NCBI RefSeq assembly: GCF_009805705.1
Contig: NZ_VSMB01000004.1
Span: 62,001 to 126,000 of the forward strand
Direction of reading: 5' to 3'
DNA from: Ruania rhizosphaerae
GTDB taxonomy: Bacteria > Actinomycetota > Actinomycetes > Actinomycetales > Beutenbergiaceae
DNA length: 64,000 nt
Part shown: positions 8,751 through 17,688 of the stretch, in pieces
Layout of the letters: each line of letters starts with the position of its first letter
How positions within the stretch are numbered: position 1 is the first letter of the stretch
The notes under the pieces: generated by a model
The model's input: only the letters and a program-made list of their open reading frames with translations
Databases searched by the model: none
Told to the model about the DNA's origin: nothing
Program-made: the position numbers and the translations under genes

Positions 8751-8777
8751 ACCCAGGTCGGCAATTGGAACCTGGGT
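8751..8777. repeat. Hairpin in the tadA-upp intergenic region
   Basis: ACCCAGGT at 8751-8758 pairs with ACCTGGGT at 8770-8777. GTCGACGCCGGG and ACGTCGGCACCCGG on either side could extend pairing. It lies in the 170-bp divergent gap between tadA and upp, upstream of the upp -10 box, so it may be an operator or part of the tadA leader. Function unknown. Confidence 0.4.
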
Positions 8778-8842
8778 CGGCGACGGACGTCGGCACCCGG
8801 AACCTGTGCTCGCGACCAACGCGACCGCGTAGATTGGCACCC

Positions 8843-9481
8843 ATGCGCCTGCACGTCGCCGACCACCCGCTCATCGCCCACAAGCTGACCGTCCTGCGGG
8901 ACGTGCGGACCCCCTCCCCCATCTTCCGCCAGCTCACCGAGGAACTCGTGACGCTGCTGGCCTACGAGGCCACCCGCGATATCCGCACCGAATCGGTGGA
9001 GATCGACACCCCCGTGGCCCACACGACGGGCACCGCGCTCGCCGAACCACGCCCAATCGTGGTGCCGATCCTGCGCGCCGGGCTCGGAATGCTCGAGGGG
9101 ATGACGCGCCTGCTCCCCACTGCGGAGGTCGGGTTCCTGGGGCTGCAACGTAACGAGGAGACCCTGGAGGCGATCACCTACGCCAACCGACTTCCGGACG
9201 ACCTCACCGGCCGCCAGTGCTTCGTGATCGACCCGATGCTCGCGACCGGTGGCACGCTCGTGTCGAGCATCGAGTACCTGTTCGAGCGCGGCGCCCGTGA
9301 CGTGATCTGCGTGACCCTACTCGCCGCCCCAGAGGGCCTGCGCACTGTCCAGGACGCCATCGGAGACCGGGCGGACGTGACCATCGTGACGGCCGCCGTC
9401 GACGATCACCTCAACGAGAAGGGGTACATCATCCCCGGACTCGGTGACGCAGGCGACCGGCTCTACGGGGTTGTCGACTGA
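8843..9481 (+). CDS. upp: Uracil phosphoribosyltransferase
   Basis: A 212-residue enzyme that converts uracil and PRPP to UMP in pyrimidine salvage. The PRPP loop is [11 protein letters not shown] (about residues 129-139) and the uracil-binding end is [15 protein letters not shown]. The length is normal for the family (about 208-212). ATG 8843 is supported by a TAGATT box at 8830-8835, 7 nt upstream, a leaderless start. An open frame extends to 8681 but lacks homologous sequence. Confidence 0.97.
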   Translation: MRLHVADHPLIAHKLTVLRDVRTPSPIFRQLTEELVTLLAYEATRDIRTESVEIDTPVAHTTGTALAEPRPIVVPILRAGLGMLEGMTRLLPTAEVGFLGLQRNEETLEAITYANRLPDDLTGRQCFVIDPMLATGGTLVSSIEYLFERGARDVICVTLLAAPEGLRTVQDAIGDRADVTIVTAAVDDHLNEKGYIIPGLGDAGDRLYGVVD

Positions 9482-9500
9482 CACCCGACACCCCCACCAC

Positions 9501-9560
9501 AATCACACGTCGAATTGGTGGCTGTGGCGGCGGTGCCAGCAGCCAATTCGACGTGTGATT
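9501..9560. repeat. Palindromic hairpin element between upp and metZ, copy A
   Basis: Arms 9501-9518 and 9543-9560 are perfect 18-bp inverted repeats (AATCACACGTCGAATTGG and its complement) with a 24-nt loop that can pair further. Copy B follows at once. The upp and metZ genes converge here, so the pair can end transcription from both sides. Confidence 0.8.
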
Positions 9561-9572
9561 TCAGACGGGTGG

Positions 9573-9636
9573 AATCGCACGTCAATCTGGTCGTTGAGTC
9601 TGCCCGACTCAACCGCCAGATCGACGTTCGATTTCA
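9573..9636. repeat. Palindromic hairpin element, copy B, abutting the metZ stop codon
   Basis: Arms 9573-9590 and 9616-9633 pair imperfectly (about four mismatches over 27 bp). The outer ends match copy A: both read TGAAATC followed by ACGTCGA on the minus strand. The TGA at the end of copy B is the stop codon of metZ. Confidence 0.7.
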
Positions 9637-10857
9637 GAGGGTGCGCAGCGCCTGGGTGAGATCGGCTTGTAAGTCCGTGACGTCCTCCAGCCCGACCGAG
9701 AGCCGCACCGTCGAGTCAGTGATCCCGACGGCGTAGCGCTTCTCCCGCGCAATCTTCGAGTGGGTCGTGGTGGCCGGGTGGGTGATGAGCGACTTCGCAT
9801 CACCGAGATTGTTGGAGATGTCCACCAGCTGCAGGGAGTCGAGGAAGGCGAAGGTCCGCTCCTTGATCTGTTCCGGGGAGCCGTCGACGTCCAAGTCGAT
9901 CGTCACCACCGTGCCACCGCCGGTCATCTGGGCTCGCGCCAGCTCAGCCTGCGGGTGGGAGTCCAGGAACGGGTACCGCACCCCTCGCACTCCTGGCTGC
10001 GACTCCAGCCAGGTTGCCAGCTCCAGTGCTGCGGCGGTTTGCGCCCGCACTCGCACCGCCAGCGTCTCCAGGCCCTTGAGCAGCACCCAGGCGTTGAACG
10101 GGCTCAGGCTCGGACCGGTGTTGCGGATCATCTGCTTGACCGGACCCTCGATGTAGTCCCGGCTGCCGAGGATCGCCCCGCCGAGCACCCGGCCCTGGCC
10201 GTCGATGTGCTTGGTGGCCGAGTACACCACCACATCCACACCCAGCTCGTGCGGCTTCTGCAGGATGGGCGTGGCGAAGACGTTGTCGAGAATGACCGTC
10301 GCCCCGGCCCGATGCGCCAACTCGCAGACAGCGCGCACATCCACGATGTCCTGCATCGGGTTCGAGGGCGTCTCGAAGAGCACCACGTCGGCCGGGGTGG
10401 CGAGCGCCTCCTCCCATTCGGAGATCCGGTGGGCGTTGACGTAGTCGACCTGCACCCCCCACTTGCCGAGGATGTCGTCCAGCACCACGAAGGTGGAGCC
10501 GAACAGCGCGTTCCCAGCCACGATCCGGCTACCCGAGGCGACCAGGGCCGCCAAGGAGGTGAACACCGCAGACATACCGGTCGCCGTCGAGAAGCACGCC
10601 TCGGACCCCTCCAGCAACCGCAGCCGCTCCTCGAAGGCCGAGACTGTGGGATTGCCGTAGCGGGAGTAGATGAACCGGTCGGCCTCACCCTTGAAGGCTG
10701 CCTCGGCGTCGGCAGCACGATCGTAGGTGTAGCCCTGGGTGAGGAACAGCGGTTCGGAGGTCTCGCGGAACTCGGTGCGCTGCTGCCCGCCACGCACGGC
10801 GAGCGTGGCCGGGCCGAGGCCGTCGGGCAGGGTGGACTGGGGGCGCGGATCACTCAC
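9634..10857 (-). CDS. metZ: O-succinylhomoserine sulfhydrylase
   Basis: A 407-residue PLP enzyme of the Cys/Met metabolism family that forms homocysteine from O-succinylhomoserine and sulfide. The PLP lysine is in YSATKHIDGQGRVLGG, the form typical of MetZ instead of cystathionine synthase. Other family motifs are FSTATGMSAVF, FETPSNPM and SVGLEDVTDL. The GTG at 10857 (VSDPRPQSTLP) starts the conserved sequence; the longer frame upstream overlaps the rhodanese gene. It sits 16 bp after a rhodanese gene, a sulfur-carrier context that suits direct sulfhydrylation. Confidence 0.93.
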   Translation of the reverse strand: MSDPRPQSTLPDGLGPATLAVRGGQQRTEFRETSEPLFLTQGYTYDRAADAEAAFKGEADRFIYSRYGNPTVSAFEERLRLLEGSEACFSTATGMSAVFTSLAALVASGSRIVAGNALFGSTFVVLDDILGKWGVQVDYVNAHRISEWEEALATPADVVLFETPSNPMQDIVDVRAVCELAHRAGATVILDNVFATPILQKPHELGVDVVVYSATKHIDGQGRVLGGAILGSRDYIEGPVKQMIRNTGPSLSPFNAWVLLKGLETLAVRVRAQTAAALELATWLESQPGVRGVRYPFLDSHPQAELARAQMTGGGTVVTIDLDVDGSPEQIKERTFAFLDSLQLVDISNNLGDAKSLITHPATTTHSKIAREKRYAVGITDSTVRLSVGLEDVTDLQADLTQALRTL

Positions 10858-10873
10858 TGGTCGACGAACCCGT

Positions 10874-11293
10874 TCAGCTCTGCGTCCAGGGCAGGCCGTC
10901 CGCGCGCCACCCGACCTGACCACGGTGGCCCTCGGTGTCCGTCGGACCCTCGAACCCGTCACTGACGTTGTACGCGGGCCCATACCCGGCCGCCGTCGCC
11001 GCCTCCGCGGCCGCGATCGAACGCTGCCCGCTGCGGCAGATGAACACCAGCGGCTTGCCGTCGCCGGCCTCGTACCCGGCCTGGCGCAATTGGTCGAGGA
11101 AGGCGGGGTTGCGCGACCCGTTCGGGAAGGTGTTCCACTCGATCAGCAGCGTCGGGCGGTCGATCTCGTCCGTCCGGGGAACCCCGACGAAGGACCACTC
11201 GGCCTGCGTGCGCACGTCCACCAGCGCGGCGTCGGCGTGCTCGGCGAGGAAGGCCCACGCGTCCTTCGGGTTCAGGTCACCTGCATAACTCAT
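10874..11293 (-). CDS. Rhodanese-like domain protein
   Basis: A 139-residue single-domain rhodanese. The active-site loop is FICRSGQRS with the sulfur-accepting Cys, and the CH2A-like start is ALVDVRTQAEW. It can carry persulfide sulfur. It overlaps the upstream DUF1737 gene by ATGA and precedes metZ by 16 bp, so it may deliver sulfide or persulfide for homocysteine synthesis; this is inference from position. Confidence 0.92.
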   Translation of the reverse strand: MSYAGDLNPKDAWAFLAEHADAALVDVRTQAEWSFVGVPRTDEIDRPTLLIEWNTFPNGSRNPAFLDQLRQAGYEAGDGKPLVFICRSGQRSIAAAEAATAAGYGPAYNVSDGFEGPTDTEGHRGQVGWRADGLPWTQS

Positions 11294-11526
11294 AGGGGCC
11301 GCACCTCCGCGGTCGGGCTTTCGGGGTCAGAGGGCCACAGCACCGCCTGGGCCGCGATCACACGGGAGCCGTCGAAGGTCACCGACGGCGACCCGTACAG
11401 CAGGTACCCCTCGGCAAGTGCCGCACTGACCCGCTCGCAGAAGGCGGCGTCATCGGGGCCGGTGAGCAATCGGTAGCGGTGACCGGGTGGGCCTGCGGTG
11501 GCCGGGTGGGACAGTTGCTCGGACAT
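11290..11526 (-). CDS. DUF1737 small protein
   Basis: A 78-residue protein with the DUF1737 pattern YRLLTGPDDAAFCERVSAALAEGY followed by LYGSPSVTFDG. Function unknown. ATG 11526 (MSEQLSH) has GGAGG-type spacing upstream (GGAGGAGTGC); an earlier in-frame ATG at about 11538 is possible. First gene of the DUF1737-rhodanese-metZ operon. Confidence 0.82.
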   Translation of the reverse strand: MSEQLSHPATAGPPGHRYRLLTGPDDAAFCERVSAALAEGYLLYGSPSVTFDGSRVIAAQAVLWPSDPESPTAEVRPL

Positions 11527-11763
11527 GCACTCCTCCATCGGTTCTGGCGGTAGCACCTTCGTGGGCGAGGTTGCTGCAGCGTCGTCGAGCCAGATCTCTC
11601 AGCTGCTCTGGATGGTCTCGTGCATCGTAAGACCGCAGAGCCTGAGCTGTCATGTCCCTGGCGGTGCCTGCCCACGCCTCGGACATCGCGGCTAGGCTGG
11701 TGGCGGGTGCAACACGAGCGGTTCGCGGGACATGATCGTGGTGAACCCGGAAAGTGGGGGCAG

Positions 11764-13137
11764 ATGCGCAACCCGAAGCGTCTCGGAATCGGACTGGCGA
11801 TCGTGACCATCGCCGGTCTGGCCGCCTGCGGCACCACGGAGCCGTCCGCGCCCGGCGCACCACCGGTCGATGACAGCATCATCGCCTGCGCAGACGTCAC
11901 CACGCTGCGCGCACCCGATGAGACCTACCGGGACGAGCCGGTGTACGTGGGCAACGATCAGCCCGTGGAGGACGTGCAGACCTGGGCGCAGCAGCAGCCC
12001 GGGTACGCGGGGGTCTGGATCGACCGGGAGCACAACGGCTGGGTGGCCGTGGCATTCACGCAGGACGTCGCCGAGCGCCGCGCGGAGGTCGAGACCGAGT
12101 TCCCCGGCGAGGGGATCGCCGTGGTCGAGGCGCTGCACACCCAGGATGAGCTGGCCGAGCTCGCCGCGCGGGTGCAGGAAGAGACCCCCGAAGGTGTGGT
12201 TGCGGGGATCGGCACGGCCCCCGACCGTGGCGTGGTCACGGTGGACCTGACGGTGCTCTCCGAGGAGAACCTGCAGGCCATGGAACAGTTCGCCGGGGAG
12301 CCCATCTGCGTCTCTGGACCTGAGGAGCAGGACGTCGTCGAACCCGGGGAGCAGCCCACAGCCGGCGAGCAGTGGCGTCTGCTCGGGGAGGACCTGACCG
12401 GCGAGACTTACCGTACCGGGGTGGCCACGACGGCCGACCAGTACGCGGACTTGTGGGAACGCGCCGGGGTCGCGGGAGCACCCCCGGAGGTCGATCTGGA
12501 GACCGAGATCGTCGTGTGGTTCGGTGCCGTGTACGGCTCCAGCTGCCCGGTCCGGCTCGACGATGTCGTGGTCACCGGCCGGGTGGTGCACGCGGACATC
12601 GTGATCCCGGGTGCGCCAGGGGCGTGCACGGGAGATGCGAACCCGCACGCCTATGTGGTGGCGGTCGAGCGCGAGGCGCTCCCGGAGGGCCCGTTCCACG
12701 TGCAGCTCGGCGCCGACGATCCGCCCGCCGGGGCCCCGGAGGAACGCACCGTGGTGGCTGTGGACCTGTCCGAGCCGGGCAGCACGGCAACCGACCGTGA
12801 GATCGGCCTCGACCCCGACCTGGTGGACGCTTCGTCCGATCCGCAGCCGGTCACCAGTGGCGCGGTGATCGAGCCCGGAATCCCGTGGTCCTACCGGCTC
12901 ACGGTGGACGACGCCTGCGGCATCTGGCGGCTCGGACGCCTCAACGACGTTACCTGGATCACCGAGGAAACCACTCTCCCGACGGCGTGGGAACCGCTGG
13001 TCGAGGAGGGTGCGCTCGTGGTGGAGGTGCTGCTCGCCGAGGGAACCGACGACGGCGGTCCGACGCTGACGGCAAGCGCCGAGGACGTCTCGGTACAGTA
13101 CCGGCCGGAACGCTCCGCGGACCCAGCCACCTGCTGA
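11764..13137 (+). CDS. Secreted lipoprotein of unknown function
   Basis: A 457-residue lipoprotein. The signal peptide ends in the lipobox LAAC, with Cys at about residue 21, followed by a Pro/Ser linker. The middle part (about residues 170-330) resembles a beta-rich domain with a CPV…CTGD pair of cysteines; the end has another Cys (CGIWRL) and finishes in ATC. I do not recognise a family. A TAGGCT -10 box at about 11693 gives a leader of about 60 nt. The frame is open from 11620 but the lipobox fixes the start. It is convergent with the LuxR-type gene. Confidence 0.8.
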   Translation: MRNPKRLGIGLAIVTIAGLAACGTTEPSAPGAPPVDDSIIACADVTTLRAPDETYRDEPVYVGNDQPVEDVQTWAQQQPGYAGVWIDREHNGWVAVAFTQDVAERRAEVETEFPGEGIAVVEALHTQDELAELAARVQEETPEGVVAGIGTAPDRGVVTVDLTVLSEENLQAMEQFAGEPICVSGPEEQDVVEPGEQPTAGEQWRLLGEDLTGETYRTGVATTADQYADLWERAGVAGAPPEVDLETEIVVWFGAVYGSSCPVRLDDVVVTGRVVHADIVIPGAPGACTGDANPHAYVVAVEREALPEGPFHVQLGADDPPAGAPEERTVVAVDLSEPGSTATDREIGLDPDLVDASSDPQPVTSGAVIEPGIPWSYRLTVDDACGIWRLGRLNDVTWITEETTLPTAWEPLVEEGALVVEVLLAEGTDDGGPTLTASAEDVSVQYRPERSADPATC

Positions 13138-13158
13138 GCCGCTGTCAGGACCTGCCTC

Positions 13159-16131
13159 TCAGAAGCCCTCGATCAGGCCCTGACTCAACGCACGGGCGAC
13201 GGCGTCGGTGCGGCTGTGCGCCCCGAGTTTGGCCATGACGCGCGTCAGGTGCACGCTGACGGTCTTCTCGCTGATGTAGAGCTGGGCGCCGATCGCCTTG
13301 TTGGTCAGACCCTGGGCAACGAGCTCCAGCACTGACCGCTCCCGCGGCGTGAGCAGGTCGGTGGAGGCGAGCCGCACGCCCGGCACAGAGAGCCGGTGCC
13401 TCCGCGCGAGGGATTCCAGCTCCGCCTTCAGCGGCGCGGCGCCGAGTTCCTGTGCCACCTGCAACGCCTGCAGAAGCTCCGAGCACGCCCGCTCCCGCGC
13501 CCCCTCGCCGTCCTCGACCTCCTCCGTTGGTGCAGTGCGCTGCTCGGCGAGTAGCGCCTCGGCGTAGCGCCATCGGACGACCGCCTGCTGGTACACATCG
13601 CCATAGTCGAAGGCAGCGATGACGCGTGCCCACGCTCCCGGATCAGCACACCCGTGCACGCGCGCCAGCTCGGCCTCCGCTCGCGCCAGCCACGCCTTCC
13701 CTTCCGGTCCCAGCGTCGCCCCACGCGGTGCACCCTCCCGCTCGGCCCGGGCGACCACGGCTGCGAATCTCTCGCCGGCGGCCACCGCATCCTGGACGGC
13801 ATCGTCGTGATGGTGAGAGCGTGACTGGGCAGCCGCGTCCGCTGCCGCCGCGATCCCGAGAGCACCGATCCGCAGCAGATGCAGCGGCGGGCCGTGATGA
13901 CCCGTGGCTGCGGACACCGCGTGTTCAGCCAGGCTGCGCTCGACCAGACTCTCCAGCTCGGCGACCACCTCATGGGGACGGTGACGCCAGAGGCCGAGTT
14001 CCGCCGTCGCATAGGCCGCGATCTTGAGCACCTCCTCATCGGAGATTCCGCAGGTGCGCGCCCGTGCGAGCCGAGCGTCAGCTTCCTCCCACCGCCCCCG
14101 GCCGGCGGCCAAGAGCGCAGCCGAGCAGCCGATGACCGCCGAGAGCCAATCGGGTGCCTGCTCGCCCGGCGGCGAGGCGAGCTCTTCCGCCTCATCCCAC
14201 GCGCCGGCCGCATAGAACACCTGGATGGCGAGCCACACCAACTCCCGGCCGTAGGTCGCCCAGACCAGTCCCTCCTGCCTGGCCCGGCCGAGCCCGCGAC
14301 GGGCGTGCTCCACGGCGAGCGCCAGGTTCCCGCGCTCGAACTCACCGACGGTGAGGTTGAAATGGGCACGCAGTTCCACCTCGTAGGCGCGCACCTGAGC
14401 GGCGCGGGCGCGTGCTTGGTCCAGGACCGCCATCGCCTCCTCCTCCTGCCCCTCGTGCAGCAGCAGGTAGGACAGGGAGATCAGGGCGTCAGCTTCGGCG
14501 TCCCCGGCACCCGCCTGCCGGGCATCACTGACCGCCTCGGCCACCCAGGAACGATGCTGGGCGGACGGCCCGCCGAACGCGAGGGTCGAGAGCACCCACG
14601 CCCGTTCTCCACTGGGTGGCTGGTCCCGCACCAACTCCCACGCTTCGTCGATGATCCGCCGCCCCTCAGCCCAGTCGTCCTCGGCATAGCGCACCTTCGC
14701 CAGCCGACGGCGCACCCCGGCGCGGGCGATCGGGTCACCACCGGCGTCGGCCAGCCGGAGAGCGGACCTCAGGAATGCCGTACAGCGTTCGGTGCGCCCG
14801 GCGGCGACGGCGGCATCCGCGGCCCGGATCATCAGCGTGAGCTCGTCGGTTCCCGTGACCTTGACCGCGTCGGGCACCGCGTCCCACAGCGCCAGCGCCT
14901 GCTCCAAGTGGGCGAGGACGTCGGCAGTGGCGGCGACATCCTCGGCCTCCTGTGCGGCACCGATGTGCGACGTGAGGGCGGTGGGCAGGTCGCCGGACTG
15001 GGTGGCGTGATGCGCCTGTGCCCCCCGCCAGCCGGGATAGCGTCGTTCCTGCAGCAGGCGCACGAAGGCCGCGTGCGTCCGGGTCCGTTCCCCGGGGAGC
15101 AGGTCGGCGTAGACGGCCTCCCGCAGCAGCGCGTGCCGGAACTCGACCGTGTCGTCCTCGCCGAGCACCAGCACGTAGCGGGCCAGGCATTCGCGCAGCG
15201 CCAGTTCGAGCCTGTCCTCGTCGAACTCGGTGACCGCCAGCAGTGTGGCGCGCCGCACCCGGCGCTGCCCCGCCACCGAGGCGACCCGCACGAGGCGCTG
15301 CGCGTCGGGCTCGAGCTGCTCGATCCGGCCCAGGAGCACATCGGCGAGCGGTCCGGCCAACCTGCTCCCAGGTGCAGCGAGCAACTCCTCCACGAAGAAG
15401 GCGTTGCCTCCGGATCGGGCCGCGATCTGCTCCACCTCGACGTCTCGGGGTACGAGCTCGTCCCTGGCCGCCACGGCCCGGGCGAACTCGCGTGCGTCGG
15501 CCTCGGTGAAGGGCTCCAGATCAAGCCGTTCCACCCGCCGCATCCGCGCGATCTCGAGGAGCATCGGGCGCAGCGGATGGCGGCGGTGCATCTCGTCGGA
15601 GCGGTAGGTCAGCACCACCGCGAGCGCCTCCCCGGAGACGCGGGCGAGCAGGAAGGTCAGCAGATCACGGGTGGAGGCGTCAGCCCAGTGCAGATCCTCG
15701 ATCACCAGCAGGACCGGCGCCCGTTCGGCCAGAGCGGTCAGAGCCGAGAAGAAGGAGTCGAAGACCTGGAGCTGCTCTGATGTCCGCCCGGTGCCACCGC
15801 GCGCCACCAGGGTCGCCAGTGCCGGCGCGTCCGCCACCAGGGAGGCGTCGATGTCGCGCATCTGCTCGAGCACCTCGACCACCGGCAGGTACGGCGGGGC
15901 GGCATCACCGAGGCCGACGCAATGCCCGACGAGCACGACCCCGCCGCTGCGTTCGGCGATACCGGCGAGCTCGCCCACCAGCCGGGTCTTGCCGACACCG
16001 GCTTCCCCGGGCAGGAGCACGGCAGCCGCGGAACCGCCGACCGCCTCCCGCCACACGGCGTCCAGGCGGGCGAGCTCCGCGGTGCGCGCGACCAGCGCGA
16101 TCTCAGACCCGACCCGTGCCACGGAGGTCAT
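13159..16131 (-). CDS. LuxR-type regulator with AAA ATPase (LAL family)
   Basis: A 990-residue signal-transduction ATPase. Walker A LLPGEAGVGKT is at about residues 39-49 and Walker B VLLVIEDLHWADAST at about 150-165. A long helical, TPR-like middle follows, then the C-terminal LuxR HTH (LTPRERSVLELVAQGL … NKAIGAQLYISEKTVSVHL). These regulators bind DNA on ATP and ligand binding. ATG 16131 is preferred over the frame extending to 16218 because the shorter form leaves a 19-bp gap after the small gene upstream. Target genes and ligand are unknown; no metabolic operon is adjacent. Confidence 0.92.
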   Translation of the reverse strand: MTSVARVGSEIALVARTAELARLDAVWREAVGGSAAAVLLPGEAGVGKTRLVGELAGIAERSGGVVLVGHCVGLGDAAPPYLPVVEVLEQMRDIDASLVADAPALATLVARGGTGRTSEQLQVFDSFFSALTALAERAPVLLVIEDLHWADASTRDLLTFLLARVSGEALAVVLTYRSDEMHRRHPLRPMLLEIARMRRVERLDLEPFTEADAREFARAVAARDELVPRDVEVEQIAARSGGNAFFVEELLAAPGSRLAGPLADVLLGRIEQLEPDAQRLVRVASVAGQRRVRRATLLAVTEFDEDRLELALRECLARYVLVLGEDDTVEFRHALLREAVYADLLPGERTRTHAAFVRLLQERRYPGWRGAQAHHATQSGDLPTALTSHIGAAQEAEDVAATADVLAHLEQALALWDAVPDAVKVTGTDELTLMIRAADAAVAAGRTERCTAFLRSALRLADAGGDPIARAGVRRRLAKVRYAEDDWAEGRRIIDEAWELVRDQPPSGERAWVLSTLAFGGPSAQHRSWVAEAVSDARQAGAGDAEADALISLSYLLLHEGQEEEAMAVLDQARARAAQVRAYEVELRAHFNLTVGEFERGNLALAVEHARRGLGRARQEGLVWATYGRELVWLAIQVFYAAGAWDEAEELASPPGEQAPDWLSAVIGCSAALLAAGRGRWEEADARLARARTCGISDEEVLKIAAYATAELGLWRHRPHEVVAELESLVERSLAEHAVSAATGHHGPPLHLLRIGALGIAAAADAAAQSRSHHHDDAVQDAVAAGERFAAVVARAEREGAPRGATLGPEGKAWLARAEAELARVHGCADPGAWARVIAAFDYGDVYQQAVVRWRYAEALLAEQRTAPTEEVEDGEGARERACSELLQALQVAQELGAAPLKAELESLARRHRLSVPGVRLASTDLLTPRERSVLELVAQGLTNKAIGAQLYISEKTVSVHLTRVMAKLGAHSRTDAVARALSQGLIEGF

Positions 16132-16150
16132 CGTGTCATGCACCGCGCTG

Positions 16151-16339
16151 TCAGGCTCGCCGCTCCAGGTCCTGGTGAGCGAGGCTGGGCTGAGCTCGTA
16201 TTGTCCGGGCGGCGGCACGCTGAGCCATCAGCCGGCGGATGCTCAGCCGGCGGCGGGTGCGGGGCACGACGAGTTGGGTGAGCAGCCGCTCCCGACGGTC
16301 GGCCGTCTCGGCTCGGAACAGGTCGTCGTGGGCGTTCAT
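16151..16339 (-). CDS. Small Arg-rich protein, unknown
   Basis: A 62-residue basic protein (MNAHDDLFRAETADRRER…) with a run of arginines in VPRTRRRLSIRRLMAQRAAAR. It has a good ribosome binding site (GAGGAGCACACC before ATG 16339), lies 19 bp upstream of the LuxR-type gene and on the same strand, so it is probably translated in the same operon. The frame continues upstream to 16393 without homologous content. No family recognised. Confidence 0.6.
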   Translation of the reverse strand: MNAHDDLFRAETADRRERLLTQLVVPRTRRRLSIRRLMAQRAAARTIRAQPSLAHQDLERRA

Positions 16340-16429
16340 GGTGTGCTCCTCGGTGCTCGGCATGAGCCTCACTCTGCTCCTGAGGTCTGACACCCGGGGA
16401 TGGGGTGGTCACGTCCCGTCTGCGCCGGT

Positions 16430-16506
16430 CCCCCTTACCCCGGCCCCCATGACGGCGCAGGCTGGGTAAGGCCTGTGGTGGTCGCCACATCCTGGGGGTA
16501 AGGGGG
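16430..16506. promoter_or_regulatory. GGGTAAGG boxes upstream of the LuxR-type operon
   Basis: CCCCCTTACCCC at 16430-16441 and its exact complement GGGGTAAGGGGG at 16495-16506 form a 12-bp inverted repeat; a third GGGTAAGG lies between them at 16464-16471. The cluster is 90-170 bp upstream of the small gene that begins the LuxR-type operon. Repeated, oriented boxes suggest regulator binding. Binding by the LuxR-type protein itself is inference. Confidence 0.5.
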
Positions 16507-16535
16507 CGCGCACCTCACCGTCTGAACCAGGATTG

Positions 16536-16581
16536 GCAGACTGACACATCGCCGGGCAGCGCCGGAGATGCGTCAGTCTGC
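16536..16581. repeat. Inverted repeat upstream of the DUF6882-like gene
   Basis: GCAGACTGACACATC (16536-16550) pairs with GATGCGTCAGTCTGC (16567-16581), one mismatch in 15 and a 16-nt loop. It lies 59 bp before the next gene in a divergent gap. It could be an operator or a member of the scattered hairpin sequences in this window. Confidence 0.55.
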
Positions 16582-16639
16582 ACACGGTGTGTCAATCGAC
16601 GCCGGGTCATCGTCGATGCCGCTGTCGTAGTCTCGAGGC

Positions 16640-17347
16640 GTGGCCCGGATCAGTTCCTTCCAGGACGTCCTCGACGACTCATTGCTCACCGCTCACGACC
16701 GACAGTCCGACCTCCAGGGCCGGTTGGAGGCCTGCGGGCCCGAGGCGGACCGCACCTGGGACGTGGATCTCAATGCCCGCATGGCCACGTTCACCGGCCC
16801 TGCGGGAACGTTCACCGCCACGGCGCACCTGCTCGGTAGCGCCGCACCGGGACCGGGATCCTGGCTGTGGTCGTGGGCCAATCCGCAGTACGCCGGTCCC
16901 CTGGTCGCACGCGCCGAACAGGTGCGGAGGTTCGGCGAGCAGTACGCGATCCCGCCGCTACGGGACGCCGAGGTTCCCCTGGACGGTGAACCACGCCAGG
17001 TGGCAAGGCACTTCTGTGCCGCTGCCGGCCTGATCTGCGGTGGGTTGACGCATTACACCCTTGACGCCGGCAGCGGCACCGTGGCGGCGCTGCTGCTCGA
17101 ATCCCCCGAGCTGGCTCCCACCCCGCCGAGCGCGATCCGTGCCGCACGGGTGCTCGCGGAAGTGGCCCAGGCCGGGCAGGTTCGCAACTGGGACCGGGCG
17201 ATCCGCAGCTACGCCCAATGGCGGGGTTTCACCCTGAGCGAGGCACCCGAGGGCCTCACGCTGGCTGCACCGGATGGGACCGCCACCTGCACACTCGACG
17301 AGTTGGGCCGCCTCGGTCAGGTGAAGGGCAACTTTCACCAGGCCTGA
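16640..17347 (+). CDS. DUF6882-like protein of unknown function
   Basis: A 235-residue soluble protein with the SWLWSWANPQ motif (about residues 74-83) that I associate with the DUF6882 family. No catalytic residues are evident. The GTG at 16640 is supported by a TAGTCT box at 16628-16633 positioned 6 nt upstream, a leaderless start. It is followed by the 360-bp riboswitch region. A cytoplasmic location is likely, as no signal peptide or membrane segment is seen. Confidence 0.7.
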   Translation: MARISSFQDVLDDSLLTAHDRQSDLQGRLEACGPEADRTWDVDLNARMATFTGPAGTFTATAHLLGSAAPGPGSWLWSWANPQYAGPLVARAEQVRRFGEQYAIPPLRDAEVPLDGEPRQVARHFCAAAGLICGGLTHYTLDAGSGTVAALLLESPELAPTPPSAIRAARVLAEVAQAGQVRNWDRAIRSYAQWRGFTLSEAPEGLTLAAPDGTATCTLDELGRLGQVKGNFHQA

Positions 17348-17559
17348 CAGGACAGGGCCCGCGAGAGCAGCCACGCCGTCACCACGCGAACCGGAACTCA
17401 CTCGCGGCGTGCCGAGCGTGCGCTCCGCGAGCGCCACTCGCCGTGGAACGGCACGATAGCGCTGCGGGATGCCGTTACCGTCGACCGGCCGATGCAGCGA
17501 GCAGTACGGGTACTGAGACACCCTGACCGCCACATGAGCGTCTGTGGCATCCTAGGTAT
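17348..17559. other. Non-coding stretch before the riboswitch
   Basis: No gene is supported here. The stretch contains GC-rich short palindromes (for example around 17397-17450, TCACTCGCGGCG… CGCGAGCGCCACTCGCC) that may end the DUF6882-like transcript, and must also hold the promoter of the riboswitch leader; TAGGTA at 17553-17558 is a possible -10 box but has no clear -35 partner. Confidence 0.4.
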
Positions 17560-17672
17560 CAGGTCATGAGCGCCAGCGAACAGCCCCGGCTAGCTGGCCG
17601 GCAACCCTCCAACCGCGGTGGGGTGCCCCGGGTGACGACCAGGCCGGCGTCGAGGTGGCGCCCGGCAAGCGC
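17560..17672 (+). promoter_or_regulatory. SAM-IV-type riboswitch
   Basis: The leader contains the conserved SAM-IV core recognisable in GGTCATGAGCGCCAGCG, CCGGCAACCCTCCAACCGCGG, and GGGGTGCCCCGGGTGACGACC. P1 is GGTC (17562-17565) with GACC (17637-17640). The GCCGG/CCGGC downstream helix (17643 onward) completes the layout. SAM-IV riboswitches are known from actinobacteria and turn sulfur genes off when S-adenosylmethionine is abundant. It precedes a class V aminotransferase gene, a known kind of target. Confidence 0.88.
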
Positions 17673-17688
17673 GGACCCCTCGGGGTCC
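17673..17688 (+). promoter_or_regulatory. Expression-platform hairpin of the SAM-IV riboswitch
   Basis: GGACCCC (17673-17679) and GGGGTCC (17682-17688) form a tight hairpin between the aptamer and the ribosome binding site GGAGG (17701-17705). There is no U tract, so control at translation start is more likely than at termination. This is inference. Confidence 0.45.

Noticed and set aside
13879-15780. A 633-codon open frame on the plus strand within the LuxR-type gene
   Set aside because: It is the mirror of a conserved ATPase regulator and has no domain pattern of its own.
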